A stretch of 64,000 nucleotides of DNA from Panacagrimonas sp963975245. Lineage in GTDB: Bacteria; Pseudomonadota; Gammaproteobacteria; Nevskiales; Nevskiaceae. The stretch spans positions 248,001-312,000 of the forward strand of contig CAXBFJ010000001.1 in NCBI GenBank assembly GCA_963975245.1. Direction: 5' to 3'. Below, in pieces: positions 33,071-41,229 of this stretch. The notes under the pieces are model-generated. The model saw nothing but the letters and a program-made list of their open reading frames with translations, was not told where the DNA came from and ran no database searches. A program made the translations under genes and the position numbers. Positions within the stretch are counted from its first letter, which is position 1, and the number at the start of each line of letters is the position of its first letter.

Positions 33071-33858
33071 CGGGATTTGTTTTTTTGTTCGTCTCTGGCC
33101 TGAATGGTGGCCTTGATCTGTTGCAGGTTCTCTCGAAGCATGTCCGATATCAGCTCGTCGGTCCGCGGGTCCTTCAGAACCTGCTCGACCACCCTGAGCG
33201 ATGTATCAATGACGCTGGCGGTCACATCCTTGGCAAATGGCAGACGTGACAGTCGGCCGGCTTGCGGGTCGTCTCGCAACTTCTCGGCAATCATGTCACG
33301 CATCTCGGTTTCGTTCTCTTTCAGGGCCCGGGAGATGTTGCCGGCATACTGGCCCTTGGCCATCACGGTCTGTACTTCATTGATCATTGCCACGGTGACG
33401 GCGCCGCTGATGGATTCGACGATCGCGTTCTTGAAGCGGCTGACCAGGCGATAGGTGAACTCCTCGCCCAGGGCGCGATCCGCTGCGCGCCCAAACCTTG
33501 AAAGCAGAATGATGATGCGCAGCACGCGAAACAGCCGAAATCCGCGAACGGCCGGATGCTGGAAGGGAATCATGCCGAGCACTTCGTACCAGTTGCGGCG
33601 CAGGTGTTTCCCGCTCCAGCCGGCAGCGCGCCAGCGCCAAAGGAACTCGATCGCAAAAATCCCGCAGATGACGTAATCAGCGGTGAAGATCATTTCGCTG
33701 ATGTGCTGGGGCGGGTCGGCAAAGACTTCCCAAGCCAGCAATCCGACCGACAACAGCGCTAACAGCAGCATCAGCCAATCGACAATGCCAACGCGGCGCG
33801 CCGCGTCGCTGGCTTCCTGTTGGAGCCATTCGCGGTTGGTCTGGATGATCGGAGTCAT
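33067..33858 (-). CDS. Ion-transporter-like voltage-sensor protein without a pore
   Basis: This 263-residue protein contains the four-helix voltage-sensor part of ion channels: S1 (VDWLMLLLALLSVGLLAWEVF, ~26-46), S2 (ISEMIFTADYVICGIFAIEFLWRW), S3 near WYEVLGMIP, and S4 RGFRLFRVLRIIILLSRFGR with Arg105, 108, 111 and 114 at every third position. No pore loop or selectivity filter (no TVGYG-like motif) follows. Instead there is a ~120-residue cytosolic region with coiled-coil character (ALKENETEMRDMIAEKL, LEQVLKDPRTDELISDML). It may sense voltage and signal inward, or conduct protons as Hv1-type channels do. Similar ion transporter family proteins occur in Pseudomonas relatives. Confidence 0.82.
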   Translation of the reverse strand: MTPIIQTNREWLQQEASDAARRVGIVDWLMLLLALLSVGLLAWEVFADPPQHISEMIFTADYVICGIFAIEFLWRWRAAGWSGKHLRRNWYEVLGMIPFQHPAVRGFRLFRVLRIIILLSRFGRAADRALGEEFTYRLVSRFKNAIVESISGAVTVAMINEVQTVMAKGQYAGNISRALKENETEMRDMIAEKLRDDPQAGRLSRLPFAKDVTASVIDTSLRVVEQVLKDPRTDELISDMLRENLQQIKATIQARDEQKNKSR

Positions 33859-33988
33859 CAGCGGACGCTACGCAAGCCGCATATGCGCGGTCAAGCACGG
33901 CGGCACGGCTTGTTCAGTTCATAGGCAATTCATCGCAGTGCGCTTGAATGGTGGGAATGAACACAATTCATCTCGGCTGAGGAGAAAA

Positions 33989-34150
33989 ATGAAAACACGA
34001 AAACCGGTGCTCGCATTCATCTGGTCCTCCGGACCTGCAGCTGGTGCTCACGATCCAGTGCCGATGGAGCGCCGCGTCTGCGCCGACCGCAGGCGGTCGC
34101 CGCTCGCTCCGCGACCGGAACTTGCACGGTCTGGTGATCGTCGCCCGTGA
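33989..34150 (+). CDS. Possible small protein upstream of a lipoprotein gene
   Basis: A 53-codon frame begins MKTRKPVLAF and has a strong ribosome-binding site (GAGGAG, 6 bases before the ATG at 33989). Its stop overlaps the GTG of the lipoprotein gene (GTGA), suggesting coupling. The sequence is basic and has no recognisable family or signal peptide; it may be a leader peptide, a decaying gene or chance. Confidence 0.3.
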   Translation: MKTRKPVLAFIWSSGPAAGAHDPVPMERRVCADRRRSPLAPRPELARSGDRRP

Positions 34151-34452
34151 AGGAACTGGTCAGCAGCTTTGTCCGCTATGCATTGATTGCACCAATGGCC
34201 GCCATTCTTCTGGTGATGGCATGCTCCCGCGCAACGGTGGAGAACTACGACAAGATCCAATCAGGTATGAGTCGCGCTGAGGTATACGAAATTCTCGGCA
34301 AGCCCGATGAGGTGTCTGCCGGCGGGCTCGGAAAGCTGACGGTGTCAGCAGAAACTTGGACGGGCCACAAGCAGGTGATTCATGTGACCTTCGGGAGCGA
34401 AAAAGTGGCGCTCAAATCAATCACCCCTACAGAGGCCAGCCCCAAGCCCTGA
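34147..34452 (+). CDS. BamE/SmpA-like small lipoprotein
   Basis: This 101-residue protein has a lipobox (LLVMAC, Cys26) and a mature part of ~75 residues with VENYDKIQSGMSRAEVYEILGKPDEV, the helix-turn-helix-strand pattern of the SmpA/OmlA (BamE-like) fold, but much shorter. It may bind peptidoglycan or an envelope partner. The GTG start at 34147 has only a weak site; it overlaps the small upstream frame, and an internal ATG at 34195 would still leave a short hydrophobic signal. Divergent from the voltage-sensor gene. Confidence 0.8.
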   Translation: MKELVSSFVRYALIAPMAAILLVMACSRATVENYDKIQSGMSRAEVYEILGKPDEVSAGGLGKLTVSAETWTGHKQVIHVTFGSEKVALKSITPTEASPKP

Positions 34453-34566
34453 CGGAGGTGCGCTCAATCGGGTGCCTGGCGTGTTCAGGCAGGTGAGGGT
34501 TCGGACCTGTGGCCCATTAGCCTGGCATTGCGCTCGGCGTCGATGTCATGGGTTTAAACTGCCTGC

Positions 34567-35928
34567 ATGAGTGAGTCCAAGATTAGAGAAGCTGTGACCG
34601 CCGTTCTGATGTGCGGCGATGAAATTTTTCTGGTGCATCGTCACGCTGGCTTGAAGGCATTTCCTGGCTACTGGGCGTTTCCGGGTGGCAAGGTCGACAA
34701 GGAAGACGCAGATGCACCGGCGCGTGCCGCGAGTTGGTGTCAGGGTTTTGATGCCACGCATATCGAGGCACTGGTGCGCGAACTGGTCGAGGAAATCAGT
34801 TTTGATCTGGATGCCGCGGCAGAGCGGGGCGAAATCGAAGCCGTTCACCTGCTTGGATCGGCTCTGGCACCGGCATTTGTGCCGGTTCGGTTCAATACCT
34901 TTTTCTTCTGTATTCGCCTGAGCCAGAAACCTCAGATCACGCTTGATGTCGGAGAAGTTGACGATTGCCGCTGGGAAACGGCTGCTACTTTCATGCAGGA
35001 ATATCGCCAGGGTCGGCTTCTGCTGGCCCCGCCTACACAGCTGACGATTGCCCTGCTCGAAGAGGACAGCGTGAATCTGCCCGACGTGCACCCGATTGAA
35101 GAGTTTCACAAGCAAGCCTTGCAGATCATCGAACCGGTCTGCGAGATGCGCATGTTGTCGGTGCGCTCGCACACCTTGCCACCAGCGATCCATACCAATT
35201 GTTTCATCATTGGCGATGCCGGTGCCAAGCCTGTTCTGGTTGATCCCTCACCGTGGACGGAAGATGAAATGCTGGCGCTGGAGCAGCGCGTGCAGGCATT
35301 TGGCATCGCCGGCATATTTCTGACCCATCATCATCCGGATCATCGCGAACGTGCGAGTGAGATGGCGCGGCGCATGGGACTGCCCATTCTGTTGAGTGCC
35401 GATACACGTGAACGCATTGAGGCGATCGAAGCCAATTACTTCGATGGCGTCCAGACGCGTCTGATAGGCGATGGCGAGGTGGTGACCCATTGGCTGGGCA
35501 AACCGGTTCGCGCCCTCGAGGTTCCGGGGCACGATGAAGGGCAGTTGGCTTTGATGCCGGATTGCCGGTCATGGTGCATCGTCGGCGATCTGATCCAGGG
35601 CATCGGCACCGTGGTTATCCAGAAGCCTGAGGGAAACATGGGCAAATACTTCCGATCCCTGCTGAGAATCATCGAGCTGGACCCCAAAGTCATTGTGCCC
35701 TCGCATGGTATCGCCATGGGTTCTACCCATCGATTGCAGGAGACCCTCAAGCATCGACGTCAACGCGAAGCGACCATCCTCGATCTGCACCGCAAGCAGC
35801 AGACCATGGAAGAGATGCTGGCTGCCATCTATGTTGGCTTGGACCCGCGCCTGCTCCCACTGGCAAAGCGCAACATCGAGTCACATCTGGACAAGCTGCG
35901 CGAAGAAGGGGCGCTCTTGGAATCCTGA
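34567..35928 (+). CDS. Nudix hydrolase fused to a metallo-beta-lactamase-fold hydrolase
   Basis: This 453-residue protein joins two hydrolase domains. The N-terminal Nudix domain (~5-165) has GYWAFPGGKVDKED and the helix RELVEEISFDL, with the Nudix box split by a 17-residue insertion (SWCQGFDATHIEALV) as in the NUDT19/NUDT7-type CoA or nucleotide hydrolases. The C-terminal domain (~200-420) has the metal-binding THHHPDH (H254, H256, D258, H259), then VPGHDEGQ and CIVGDLIQG, the MBL pattern of LACTB2-like enzymes. Both active sites look intact. The substrate may be a CoA or nucleotide derivative cleaved at two bonds. Confidence 0.9.
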   Translation: MSESKIREAVTAVLMCGDEIFLVHRHAGLKAFPGYWAFPGGKVDKEDADAPARAASWCQGFDATHIEALVRELVEEISFDLDAAAERGEIEAVHLLGSALAPAFVPVRFNTFFFCIRLSQKPQITLDVGEVDDCRWETAATFMQEYRQGRLLLAPPTQLTIALLEEDSVNLPDVHPIEEFHKQALQIIEPVCEMRMLSVRSHTLPPAIHTNCFIIGDAGAKPVLVDPSPWTEDEMLALEQRVQAFGIAGIFLTHHHPDHRERASEMARRMGLPILLSADTRERIEAIEANYFDGVQTRLIGDGEVVTHWLGKPVRALEVPGHDEGQLALMPDCRSWCIVGDLIQGIGTVVIQKPEGNMGKYFRSLLRIIELDPKVIVPSHGIAMGSTHRLQETLKHRRQREATILDLHRKQQTMEEMLAAIYVGLDPRLLPLAKRNIESHLDKLREEGALLES

Positions 35929-35954
35929 AGAGGCCTTCGAGCTGTGTGATGCCG

Positions 35955-36653
35955 CTATTTTTTCAGCAGCATTTTGACCTGTTCTGAGCCCTTCTTTACC
36001 TGCTCGACTTTCACCGCGAGGTAATTGCGCGAAGGTGCGAGCCAGAAGCGCGTCGATTTCTTTGGATCGTCCACTCGTTCGACTCGAATGGTTTCAAAGG
36101 TTCCGGCTGGTGTCTCAATTTGCTCTTTCGCGGTGACGCGGAAGGTATAGGTCTTGAGCCTGTCATCTTCTACCTTGGTCAGGCTGATCTCATCCGCGCC
36201 CGGTTCGCCACCGCGCGCCATGACCCATTTCTGCACAGCGTATTGCATGGCCAGACGATCAATCATGCCGTCTTCAAGCTTGCGGATTTCGCCGCTACTG
36301 GAGCGCACCATCTTGTCGTTCCAGTTGAAATCCAGTTTGAAATTATCTTCCTTCTTGTCTTCTCGATTGAAAGAGAAATTCCGCGAACGGACGACGCCGT
36401 CAACCAGACAGAAATTGGAATGCTCGGTCACCGTGCCGATGAACAGGCGGGCCAGGCCTGAGGGTTTGGCGACGTACTCATAGCTCCAGCAGTCCTTGGC
36501 TTCCGCGGCCTTGAGACTGAAGCGGGCTTCACCCAGGGTGATTGCCCCGCGTGACAGCTCGTAATGGGCTTCGCTGGCTTGGATGTCCTCCGCAAGTGCG
36601 CACGCGCAGGACATCGCCAGTACGGCGCTCAAAATCCATTTTGGCAGCTTCAC
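35955..36653 (-). CDS. DUF3108 exported protein
   Basis: This 232-residue protein has a signal peptide (to about ALAED) and matches the DUF3108 family: YELSRGAITLGEARFSLKAAE, WSYEYVAKPSGLARLFIGTVTEHSNFCLVDG, and the C-terminal RFWLAPSRNYLAVKVEQVKKG. Members are periplasmic beta-rich proteins of unknown role found beside purN/purM. Its ATG overlaps the purN stop (ATGA), so it is the last gene of that operon. Confidence 0.92.
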   Translation of the reverse strand: MKLPKWILSAVLAMSCACALAEDIQASEAHYELSRGAITLGEARFSLKAAEAKDCWSYEYVAKPSGLARLFIGTVTEHSNFCLVDGVVRSRNFSFNREDKKEDNFKLDFNWNDKMVRSSSGEIRKLEDGMIDRLAMQYAVQKWVMARGGEPGADEISLTKVEDDRLKTYTFRVTAKEQIETPAGTFETIRVERVDDPKKSTRFWLAPSRNYLAVKVEQVKKGSEQVKMLLKK

Positions 36654-37318
36654 TGAAACGTCTCCGTCAGGTCTTCCAGTTGCAGGGCCTTTGTAAGCTT
36701 CTGGCCGCGGAATTCAATAGCCTTGTGCCCGAGTTGAAGTTCGCCAGTGGCGATCCAGGCCAGTGCCTGCGGGAGAATCTTCAGCTCAACCTCGGTCATG
36801 ACGCGCTCTGCAAGAGAAGTAGCATCATCTTCCTCGCTCACGCTGACACGGCCCTGAATGATCAGCGGGCCGCCGTCCAGATCTTCGCTGACAAGATGCA
36901 CGGTAGCGCCATGCTCGGTATCGCCGTCTTCAAGAGCGCGACGATGGGTGTGTAATCCACGGTGCCGGGGAAGCAGCGAGGGATGAATGTTGATCATCTT
37001 GCCGCTCAATGCCGCAACAAAGGCCTTGCCCAGGATTCGCATGAAACCCGCCAGTACCACGATATCCGGATTCAGCTTCTGGATTGTCTCCAGCAAGGCC
37101 CGGTCAAAGGCCTCTCGATCAGAAAAATTCTGGTGCTCCATGGCGAAGCAGGCGATGCCTGCCTGCGCGGCCCTGGCCAGGGCAGGAGCGTCTGCACGGT
37201 TACTGATGACGCCTACCAAATCGGCACGGATCTGTTGTCTGCTGCAGGCGTCAATCAGGGCCTGCAGGTTTCGCCCGTTTCCGGATACCAGCACGACCAC
37301 GCGGCAACGCGGGCGCAT
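36650..37318 (-). CDS. purN: Phosphoribosylglycinamide formyltransferase 1
   Basis: PurN adds a formyl group from 10-formyl-tetrahydrofolate to GAR in purine synthesis. This 222-residue protein has VVVLVSGNGRNLQALIDA (phosphate-binding N-terminus), LVGVISNRADAPAL, LAGFMRILGKAFVAALSGKMINIHPSLLPRHRGLHTHRRALEDGDTEHGATVHLV with the catalytic HPSLLP and His, and DxG later. The ATG at 37318 is 13 bases after the purM stop; a TTG at 37339 in the same frame is less likely. Second gene of the purM-purN-DUF3108 operon. Confidence 0.95.
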   Translation of the reverse strand: MRPRCRVVVLVSGNGRNLQALIDACSRQQIRADLVGVISNRADAPALARAAQAGIACFAMEHQNFSDREAFDRALLETIQKLNPDIVVLAGFMRILGKAFVAALSGKMINIHPSLLPRHRGLHTHRRALEDGDTEHGATVHLVSEDLDGGPLIIQGRVSVSEEDDATSLAERVMTEVELKILPQALAWIATGELQLGHKAIEFRGQKLTKALQLEDLTETFQ

Positions 37319-37331
37319 CGCGGTGGAAATA

Positions 37332-38366
37332 TCAGACAAAGCGGACGTCTTGCTGGCCTTTTGTCACCTCGCCCATGACCCAGGGCTTGAGTCTTGATTT
37401 GCGCAGTTGCGCAAGGGCATCGTCCACGCGGCGTCGCGGAATGACCATGGCAAATCCGACGCCACAGTTGAAGACCCGGCGCATTTCGTCTTCCTCGACG
37501 CCGCCTTTCTCCTGCAGCCAGTCGAATAGTTCAGGTCTCTTCCAGCTGTTCAGGTCAACCACTGCCGCAGTGCCCTTTGGAAAAGCCCGCGTCAGGTTTT
37601 CGGTAATGCCGCCGCCGGTGATGTGCGCCATGCCGCGGATGGGGATGCCGGATTCGATCAGCTTGAGAACGGGTTTGACGTAGATCCGGGTGGGTTCGAG
37701 CAGGGCGTCGCCGAGCGTTGCCTTGCCGAATGGCTTGTCCAGTCGATGGCGACCCCGCGCCAGAATCTTGCGGATCAGCGAATAGCCGTTGGAATGCGCG
37801 CCGCTGGACGGCAGGGCCACGATGACGTCACCCACCTTGATCTTGCTGCCGTCGATGATCTTCGACTTTTCAGCGACCGCGACGCAGAAACCTGCCAGGT
37901 CAAAGTCACCCGCCTTGTAAAGACCCGGCATCTCTGCGGTTTCACCGCCCACCAAGGCACAACCCGCTTGCCGGCAGCCCTTAGCAATACCTCGTACGAC
38001 TTGCGCTGCCGCCTTGGGGTCGAGTTTAGAACTGGCGTAGTAGTCGAGAAAGAACAGGGGTTCTGCGCCGGAAACGAGCACGTCGTTGACGCACATGGCT
38101 ACAAGATCAATGCCCAGTCCCTGGATGCGTCCGCTGTCGATGCCAAGCTTGAGTTTGGTGCCGACGCCGTCAGCGCCGCTGACCAGGACTGGTTTCTTGT
38201 ACTTGCTGGGCAGGCCTACCAATGCGCCAAAGCCACCGACACCGCCGAGCACCTCTGGCCGATGGGTGCTCTTGACGATCTTGCGAATGTCGCCGACAAG
38301 CGCGTCACCCGCGTCAATATCAACACCGGCATCTCGATAGGAAAGGGGCTTTTTTGAAGTGCTCAT
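37332..38366 (-). CDS. purM: Phosphoribosylformylglycinamidine cyclo-ligase
   Basis: PurM closes the imidazole ring of AIR from FGAM with ATP. This 344-residue enzyme has YRDAGVDIDAGDALV, VSGADGVGTKLKLGIDSG, VGGETAEMPGLY and the final VMGEVTKG, all family features in order, and no obvious change. The ATG at 38366 (MSTSKKPLSYRDAG) was chosen over an in-frame TTG two codons upstream. First gene of the operon; divergent from the DUF2066 gene, an arrangement conserved in gammaproteobacteria. Confidence 0.96.
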   Translation of the reverse strand: MSTSKKPLSYRDAGVDIDAGDALVGDIRKIVKSTHRPEVLGGVGGFGALVGLPSKYKKPVLVSGADGVGTKLKLGIDSGRIQGLGIDLVAMCVNDVLVSGAEPLFFLDYYASSKLDPKAAAQVVRGIAKGCRQAGCALVGGETAEMPGLYKAGDFDLAGFCVAVAEKSKIIDGSKIKVGDVIVALPSSGAHSNGYSLIRKILARGRHRLDKPFGKATLGDALLEPTRIYVKPVLKLIESGIPIRGMAHITGGGITENLTRAFPKGTAAVVDLNSWKRPELFDWLQEKGGVEEDEMRRVFNCGVGFAMVIPRRRVDDALAQLRKSRLKPWVMGEVTKGQQDVRFV

Positions 38367-38433
38367 CAGCAAAATGCTCAGACGCGGAAGGGAATCCCAT
38401 GCATTTTACAGACGCACGCCGGATAATCGTCGG

Positions 38434-39081
38434 ATGAGATTGCATCTGCCTTCAATGAGTCGCTGGATGGGCCAGTCCGGGTTTGCGGTGTTGCTGCCGG
38501 GTCTGATGCTCGCAATGTGCCTGAGCACGGCGGGGATATCTGCTGCGCAGGCGGCGCAGAACCCCTACGAGGCCATTGTTTCCGTGGACGATGAATCGGA
38601 TCAGTCGCGCACCAAGGGGTTGCGCGCTGCGCTGATCGTGGTCCTGGAACGTGTGGTGGGGCGCTCGGATGCGGCAAGCAGCCAGGTCCTGGCAAACGCC
38701 GGCAATCTGGTTCAGCAATACAACTTCGTGCGCACGCCGGACTCGGACAAGGTGAAGTTTCGAGCGGTGTTTGACCCCAATAGTGTGGCAGCTGCCGTCA
38801 AACGCCAGGGCTTACCGGTATTCGGCGTCAACCCTGATCTGGTGGAAGCCTGGGTCGTGGAAGTGCATGGATTGCAGGATGCCGACGATTTTTCCCGCAC
38901 TTATCAGCACTTCGCCGGAATCAGTGGCATCCGGCGCATCGAGGTTTCTGAGCTTCGCGACAGCACGGTGCGCATCCGGATGATTGTGGAGGGCGGTGTC
39001 GAGCGCGCACATGGTCTGGCACTTGGCGCTGGCCTGCTGAGTGCGCACGGAGAGGGCGAATATGTCTTCAACGGACGATAG
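38434..39081 (+). CDS. DUF2066 domain exported protein
   Basis: This 215-residue protein has a signal peptide (VLLPGLMLAMCLSTAGISAAQA) and the DUF2066 pattern: NPYEAIVSVDDESDQSR, then LRAALIVVLERVVGRSDAAS and VQQYNFVRTPDSDKVKFRAVFD. The role is unknown; genes of this family commonly sit between purM and the AI-2E exporter, as here. The ATG at 38434 gives the best signal peptide. The 3' end overlaps the next gene by 20 bp. Confidence 0.88.
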   Translation: MRLHLPSMSRWMGQSGFAVLLPGLMLAMCLSTAGISAAQAAQNPYEAIVSVDDESDQSRTKGLRAALIVVLERVVGRSDAASSQVLANAGNLVQQYNFVRTPDSDKVKFRAVFDPNSVAAAVKRQGLPVFGVNPDLVEAWVVEVHGLQDADDFSRTYQHFAGISGIRRIEVSELRDSTVRIRMIVEGGVERAHGLALGAGLLSAHGEGEYVFNGR

Positions 39082-40228
39082 GCCGGGCGCAAGCGCCGGA
39101 CAGGCGGTGGAATCGGCGATCGAGAATCTGCAACTGCGAGATTCCTGGCCCTGGCTGGTGGCCATGGCGGCCTTCTTCGGATTCTGCTGGCTGTTGGCTC
39201 CGATCCTGACGCCTTTTGTTCTTGGGGCGGGGCTGGCCTATGCAGGCGACCCGACCGTAGATCGCCTGCAGCGCTGGGGCCTGTCGCGCACAGCCGGCGT
39301 CAGTGTGGTGTTCCTTGCGATTGGCCTGATTTCCCTTCTGGGCCTGTTGATGCTGTTGCCGATGCTGCAGAACCAGGTCAGTACCTTTCTGCAGAACGTG
39401 CCGGAGTGGCTGGCCTGGATGCAGGACCAGGCCGCAAAGGTGGGTATTGCCCTGCCAGAAGGTTCGCGACTCGACGCAGAGGGCTTCAAGAAGCTGGTTG
39501 CCAAGCACTGGGATGATGCCGGTGGGGTTCTCAAGACCATCTGGGCGCATATCTCGGCTTCCGGCGGTGCCTTGCTCACTGCCATTGCCAGTCTGTTGCT
39601 GGTGCCGGTGGTCACCTTCTATCTGTTGCGTGACTGGGATGACCTGGTGGCCTGGATCCACGGAATCATTCCGCCGCGTCATTTGCCGCTGACCACCCGT
39701 CTTGCGAAGGAGACCGACTCCGTTCTCGGCGCCTTCATCCGTGGTCAGCTCACGGTGATGGCCGCGCTGACGGTGTACTACTGGATTGCCCTGTGGATTG
39801 CGGGTCTGAATCTGGCGCTGCTGGTGGGCCTGATCGTAGGTCTGATCAGCTTTGTCCCCTATCTGGGCGCCATCGTCGGTGTGCTGACCGCCGTTATTGC
39901 CATGCTCGTGCAGACGCAGGAACTTTTGCCATTCGTGTGGCTAGCAATCGTGTTCGGGATTGGCCAGGTGCTGGAAAGCAATGTCCTCACGCCCTGGCTG
40001 GTGGGCGACAAGATCGGCCTTCATCCGGTCGCGGTCATCTTTGCGGTCATGGCCGGTGGCCAGCTGTTCGGTTTTGTCGGCGTCATGCTGGCGCTGCCGG
40101 TGGCGGCGATTATTGCGGTGCTTCTGCGGCACGCCAAGGCACAGTGGCTCGCCAGCCGTACATATCGTCTCGGCGCGCCTGCTGGCGCCTCAGACGTGGC
40201 CGTGGAAGACGCCAGCAAAAACGCATGA
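39062..40228 (+). CDS. AI-2E family transporter (PerM/TqsA-like)
   Basis: This 388-residue inner-membrane protein has the AI-2E family layout: about eight membrane helices, a central soluble segment (LQNVPEWLAWMQDQAAKVG to KTIWAHISASGGAL), and the C-terminal signature VGDKIGLHPVAVIFAVMAGGQLFGFVG. Members export autoinducer-2 or act in ion/permease roles. The ATG at 39062 has GGAGAGG just upstream. Sits between DUF2066 and hda, a conserved arrangement. Confidence 0.94.
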   Translation: MSSTDDRPGASAGQAVESAIENLQLRDSWPWLVAMAAFFGFCWLLAPILTPFVLGAGLAYAGDPTVDRLQRWGLSRTAGVSVVFLAIGLISLLGLLMLLPMLQNQVSTFLQNVPEWLAWMQDQAAKVGIALPEGSRLDAEGFKKLVAKHWDDAGGVLKTIWAHISASGGALLTAIASLLLVPVVTFYLLRDWDDLVAWIHGIIPPRHLPLTTRLAKETDSVLGAFIRGQLTVMAALTVYYWIALWIAGLNLALLVGLIVGLISFVPYLGAIVGVLTAVIAMLVQTQELLPFVWLAIVFGIGQVLESNVLTPWLVGDKIGLHPVAVIFAVMAGGQLFGFVGVMLALPVAAIIAVLLRHAKAQWLASRTYRLGAPAGASDVAVEDASKNA

Positions 40229-40239
40229 AAGGGGCACAG

Positions 40240-40950
40240 ATGTCGCTGCCGGTACTGCTTCAGCAGTCGCCGCAATTCGATAATTTCTTTGGCGGCCCCA
40301 ATCAGGCGCTGGTGGAAACCCTGCAATCGCTGGGTCATCGCACCTCGCTGATGTCGGTTTGGCTCTACGGCGCCAGATCCAGTGGTAAGACACATCTGTT
40401 GCGGGCCTGCGTGGGCGCCGCCCAAACAGAAGCCGAGTTCGTAGACATTGACCCGCACTTCGACGCGTCACTGGCAGAGTTTGGTGACCGACCCTTTCTC
40501 GCGTTAGATAACGCTGATACTCAGCTGGACTCGGCTGAATACGCAATGTGGCTGATGCGATTGATCGACCATCGCCGGTCCCACAATCTGCTTACGGTGC
40601 TGTCAGCCGGGGTCTCGCCCGAGCGTCTGCCTGGCGTGATCCCGGATCTGCGAACGCGTTTTGCCGCGATGGCCGTGCTCGGGCTCAAGCCGCTGCGTGC
40701 CGAGGATCGCAAGGCTCTGCTTGAGCTGCACGCCAGAGCGCGCGGGCTGGAACTGGCGCGGGAGGCACGCGACTGGCTACTGGGTCATTTGCAGCGCGAT
40801 GCCGGAACCCTGATAGCCGCCCTGGAAGAACTGGATCGCGAATCACTCAAGGCGCAGCGCCGTCTGACTCTTCCGTTTGTGCAGAAGATTCTGGGCGCGC
40901 GTGTGCAGCCTTCTCTCGCGCTAGAAAACGCACGAACAGCATCAAGCTGA
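40240..40950 (+). CDS. hda: DnaA regulatory inactivator Hda
   Basis: Hda binds the beta clamp and DnaA to switch off replication initiation by stimulating ATP hydrolysis. This 236-residue AAA+ protein has the clamp-binding start QQSPQFDNFFGG, Walker A LYGARSSGKTHLL, and sensor motif FLALDNAD/MWLMRLIDH with arginine residues in the C-terminal domain. The ATG at 40240 has AAAGGGG nearby; an ATG at 40225 overlapping the previous stop is also possible. The last 104 bp overlap the convergent DUF2069 gene. Confidence 0.95.
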   Translation: MSLPVLLQQSPQFDNFFGGPNQALVETLQSLGHRTSLMSVWLYGARSSGKTHLLRACVGAAQTEAEFVDIDPHFDASLAEFGDRPFLALDNADTQLDSAEYAMWLMRLIDHRRSHNLLTVLSAGVSPERLPGVIPDLRTRFAAMAVLGLKPLRAEDRKALLELHARARGLELAREARDWLLGHLQRDAGTLIAALEELDRESLKAQRRLTLPFVQKILGARVQPSLALENARTASS

Positions 40951-41227
40951 CGTAGTCCAGCGCCGCCACACTGGCAACGATAAACGCCGCGGTCTTGGCA
41001 TCCGGGTTGGCATAGCCTTCCGCGAGGAATCCGGCCACATAGAACGCCACCATCATCGACGCCCACGCGAAAGTGTAGGTGCGTCCCTTGAACATGCCGG
41101 GCAATGGCAGCAGCAGGATGAGGCCCAGCAGAATGCTGATCGGCGAAAAGCCGCGCGATACCACCAGCAGGATGAGGAGGATGTGTGAGGTCAGCGCAAT
41201 TCTGCGCATCCAGGGTGAAAGCATCAT
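40847..41227 (-). CDS. DUF2069 membrane protein
   Basis: This 126-residue protein has three to four membrane helices (ALTSHILLILLVVSRGF; FSPISILLGLILLLPLP; FAWASMMVAFYVAGFLAEGY; IVASVAALDYVSLMLFVRFL), matching DUF2069. The function is unknown; it is often found beside hda or wrbA. It shares 104 bp with the convergent hda gene, and the start lies just after the wrbA stop, so it is probably co-transcribed with wrbA. Confidence 0.9.
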   Translation of the reverse strand: MMLSPWMRRIALTSHILLILLVVSRGFSPISILLGLILLLPLPGMFKGRTYTFAWASMMVAFYVAGFLAEGYANPDAKTAAFIVASVAALDYVSLMLFVRFLAREKAAHARPESSAQTEESDGAAP

Positions 41228-41229
41228 GA

